Source: Mesonia sp. HuA40 (GTDB taxonomy: Bacteria; Bacteroidota; Bacteroidia; Flavobacteriales; Flavobacteriaceae). From it: a stretch of 64,000 nt of DNA. Location: NCBI RefSeq assembly GCF_008017835.1, contig NZ_VRLT01000028.1, forward strand, positions 124,001 through 188,000, given 5' to 3'. The notes under the pieces were generated by a model. The model was not told the DNA's origin, made no database searches, and worked only from the letters and a program-made list of their open reading frames with translations. Below are positions 62,119-64,000 of this stretch, piece by piece (position 1 is the first letter of the stretch; every line of letters starts with the position of its first letter). Made by a program: the position numbers and the translations under genes.

Positions 62119-62838
62119 TTCTTGCAGTAAATCTTTTGCGAATTGCGCCATGGGGGAGTCTTTAGTTTTTAAGGATTTCAGAATCGCTTTTGATTCTTTA
62201 TAACGTTTATTTTTGGCGTAGGCTAAAGCCAAGTACCAATTGTTTGCGTTCAATAATGCATCCTCTTTTAACTCACTTTTCAGTGCAATGAACAAATCTA
62301 TTGCTTCGGCATCTTTGTCTATTGCCAAAAGGCTAATTGCCTTATAAAAACGTAGGTATGGCTCTCCTTTTAATTGATAAGCTTGTTCAAACAGGGGATA
62401 TGCCTTATTATATTCTTGACTTTCGTACATATAAAAGGCTAAAGCTACAGGATTATCAATTTCTGCATCAGAGCGGGTTACTATTTCAAAATGATTAGGG
62501 TAGGGCTCAAAATAGGTTGTAAAATAATCTTGAGTCGTTTTAAAAGGATTAAGAAAGAAATAAGAACTGCCTAGAATAACTAATATAACAGCTGCATATT
62601 TCAGTATAGAACGCAATTTTAGTATTGTCGAAGGTTTGGACTTACTCTTATCTAAATTTTGCAAACGAGCTTTTATGCCGCCTAATTCTATTTGGGCAAT
62701 CCCTTGTTGAATTTCAAGCTCACTATAAAAGTCTTCGGCAAATTCCGAGTTTTCTTCGAGTAATTTTTGAAACTCCTCAAACTCTGATTGACTTAAGCCT
62801 TGTGTAAAATACTTATCTTTTAATTCTTCTTTATTCAT
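62110..62838 (-). CDS. Membrane TPR protein, possible anti-sigma factor
   Basis: A 242-residue protein. The cytoplasmic N-terminus (MNKEELKDKYFTQGLSQSEF, EEFQKLLEEN) resembles the small helical start of Bacteroidota anti-sigma-type membrane proteins. A single helix (ILKYAAVILVILGSSYFFL, about 79-97) leads to a periplasmic part with TPR-like repeats (AYPLFEQAYQLKGEPYLRFY, NNWYLALAYAKNKRYKESKA). It overlaps the upstream sigma factor gene by 8 bases, the usual arrangement for a sigma/anti-sigma pair. It is convergent with the CHAT gene, overlapping by 9 bases. The anti-sigma role is inference. Confidence 0.7.
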   Translation of the reverse strand: MNKEELKDKYFTQGLSQSEFEEFQKLLEENSEFAEDFYSELEIQQGIAQIELGGIKARLQNLDKSKSKPSTILKLRSILKYAAVILVILGSSYFFLNPFKTTQDYFTTYFEPYPNHFEIVTRSDAEIDNPVALAFYMYESQEYNKAYPLFEQAYQLKGEPYLRFYKAISLLAIDKDAEAIDLFIALKSELKEDALLNANNWYLALAYAKNKRYKESKAILKSLKTKDSPMAQFAKDLLQELP

Positions 62839-63376
62839 TAGGCTTGCAAATTAATTCTTTTAGCTTCTTTAAACATCTAGATTTTTGACTCTTAAGAACA
62901 TCTTTTGAACTGTAGTTTAAATGCTTAACAATTTCGTCGAGCGAGTAAGACTGATAATAAAAATAATTCAATACTTGCTGGCATCTCTCGCCCAGTTTAT
63001 CCCAAGAAGCTTTTATTTGTTCTGTTCGCTCTTCTTGCAAATCGGTTTCAAAATGCATTAATTCCTCTGAGTAGAAAATATGTTTATCATTTATAGTGAT
63101 TCGTGGTACTGTTTTTAAGTGTTTATAAATCTTAAATTTTCCTATAGAAAATAAATAAGTCCTTAAACTACAATTAAGTTTATTTAGCCTACCGCTTTTT
63201 ACATTCTGGTAAAAGCTAAGGATTACATCTTGATACATATCCTCCACCTCATCTTCTTTTAAACCTAACTTATAAGCAAAGAGAAAAAAGGGCTTCTTAT
63301 GCTCTAGATAGATACCATCCAAGGTTTCTAGCTCTCCAGCTTTTATTGCATCAATCAAAAATTGTTCTCTAAGCAT
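62831..63376 (-). CDS. ECF-type RNA polymerase sigma factor
   Basis: A 181-residue sigma-70 family protein. Region 2 is seen in EDEVEDMYQDVILSFYQNV and LRTYLFSIGKFKIYKHL. Region 4 reads LGERCQQVLNYFYYQSYSLD, then EIVKHLNYSSKDVLKSQKSR (helix-turn-helix). The target promoter is unknown. A TAACTTTG box lies about 34 bases upstream. It is translationally coupled to the membrane TPR gene. Confidence 0.9.
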   Translation of the reverse strand: MLREQFLIDAIKAGELETLDGIYLEHKKPFFLFAYKLGLKEDEVEDMYQDVILSFYQNVKSGRLNKLNCSLRTYLFSIGKFKIYKHLKTVPRITINDKHIFYSEELMHFETDLQEERTEQIKASWDKLGERCQQVLNYFYYQSYSLDEIVKHLNYSSKDVLKSQKSRCLKKLKELICKPNE

Positions 63377-63409
63377 TTATATATTTTTCACCATAAAGTA
63401 AACAAACCA

Positions 63410-63417
63410 CAAAGTTA
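63410..63417 (-). promoter_or_regulatory. Promoter -7 box of the ECF sigma gene
   Basis: On the minus strand TAACTTTG matches TAnnTTTG, 34 bases before the ATG of the sigma factor gene. Confidence 0.5.
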
Positions 63418-63538
63418 AACTTTTTATAATGTGTTCGACTAGCTTTCACTGCATCCTAAAAAAATTATAACAATTTGTTGTTTACCTTTTTAATTTTCTG
63501 GTATTAATAAGCAAATAAACAATCTAAAAACACTAAAA

Positions 63539-64000
63539 ATGAAAAAACAATTATTTTTTCTAAGTCTATTTACAATTCTTGTTAGTTCAAGTTTATTGGC
63601 ACAAAAAAACACAAAAATTGGAGCTTTTATGGCATACGGATCCGAGATTGAAAACCTAGGATTAGGCCTAAACGCAGAATTTGATTTAACCGAAAAACTA
63701 GCCCTTTCGCCATCTTTCATTTATTACCTACCCAAAGATGAGTATGGTTTTAAAGTGAATTGGTGGGAGTTGAATGCCGATGCTCATTATTATTTTTTAC
63801 AAGAAGAACAAATAAATGTTTATGGATTAGGTGGGCTAAATTACAGCCACATTAAAGTCTCTTATGAGAATGCTTGGGGTTATGGTGGAGATTACTCAGC
63901 CTCAGATGGCAGATTTGGTTTAAATCTAGGAGGAGGTATCAATTTTAATCTAAACGAAAAATGGATGCCATTTGCTGAAATCAAATATGTATTAATCGAT
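63539..64000 (+). CDS. Outer-membrane beta-barrel protein, 3' end outside window
   Basis: The first 154 residues of a protein with a signal peptide (QLFFLSLFTILVSSSLLAQ). The mature part has alternating hydrophobic beta strands and Gly/Tyr-rich turns: KIGAFMAYGSEIENLGLGLN, LALSPSFIYYLP, WWELNADAHYYF, INVYGLGGLNYSHIKV and FGLNLGGGINFNL. This is the pattern of small 8-strand outer-membrane porin-like proteins. It continues beyond the window. The minus-strand frame at 63490-63720 is a shadow of it. The divergent sigma-factor gene lies upstream. Confidence 0.85.
   Translation, partial: MKKQLFFLSLFTILVSSSLLAQKNTKIGAFMAYGSEIENLGLGLNAEFDLTEKLALSPSFIYYLPKDEYGFKVNWWELNADAHYYFLQEEQINVYGLGGLNYSHIKVSYENAWGYGGDYSASDGRFGLNLGGGINFNLNEKWMPFAEIKYVLID

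Overview
The window looks like a chromosomal segment of a Bacteroidota bacterium, most likely a flavobacterium. Direct signs are the TAnnTTTG -7 promoter boxes, a secreted protease with a type IX (T9SS) C-terminal sorting domain, a TonB-dependent receptor with a carboxypeptidase-like N-terminal extension, a lipoprotein with acidic residues right after the lipobox Cys, a GEVEDY domain, and an arginine decarboxylase/agmatinase/deoxyhypusine-synthase-like cluster. No transposase, integrase, phage structural gene or CRISPR array was seen.

Layout. 0-9 kb: a 5'-truncated RND/MMPL transporter, a membrane spermidine-synthase-like protein whose start is put out of frame by an A8G7 tract, asnS, and a reverse-strand block with glyS, followed by comF. 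9.3-17.3 kb: an iron/siderophore-type uptake locus with a TonB receptor, a surface lipoprotein (DUF4374), a periplasmic ankyrin protein, a DUF2271 protein carrying a flavinylation-like motif, and a PepSY/flavodoxin/ferredoxin-reductase fusion. Together these suggest NAD(P)H-driven electron transfer across the inner membrane to reduce an imported metal complex. 17.4-34.7 kb: housekeeping genes, including a GNAT-amidase fusion, the polyamine operon, tRNA-Leu(CAA), prs, L25, pth, a T9SS metalloprotease, ribF, an HTTM protein, serS, an HDAC-like hydrolase, a CBS protein and ssb.

34.7-56.5 kb is an accessory region in which every supported gene is on the + strand and short gene units are separated by 100-200 bp imperfect palindromes. 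Cargo: a regulator plus a helicase-methylase restriction system, HigBA, a DUF6557-like gene, Fic, two secreted or membrane proteins of unknown role, a CrtO-like membrane protein, a C5-methyltransferase plus partner restriction gene, an orphan PoNe-like DNase domain with its PoNi immunity gene, and an OLD-like ATPase/TOPRIM protein. Several palindromes share a 5' part ACAACA-YYGTATA and a 3' part GAGACCGTTG, and so resemble integron attC sites without an integrase. A second repeat family (four copies) carries a TATATTTG promoter box; three copies lie upstream of cargo and one interrupts a decayed toxin-antitoxin operon. This cassette-like organisation is the main candidate for an undescribed system.

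56.5-64 kb returns to conserved genes: an omega-amidase-like enzyme, an Ig-like lipoprotein, a TPR-CHAT protease-like protein facing an ECF sigma factor/membrane TPR pair, and the start of an outer-membrane beta-barrel protein. All assignments are from reading the sequence; no database search was run.
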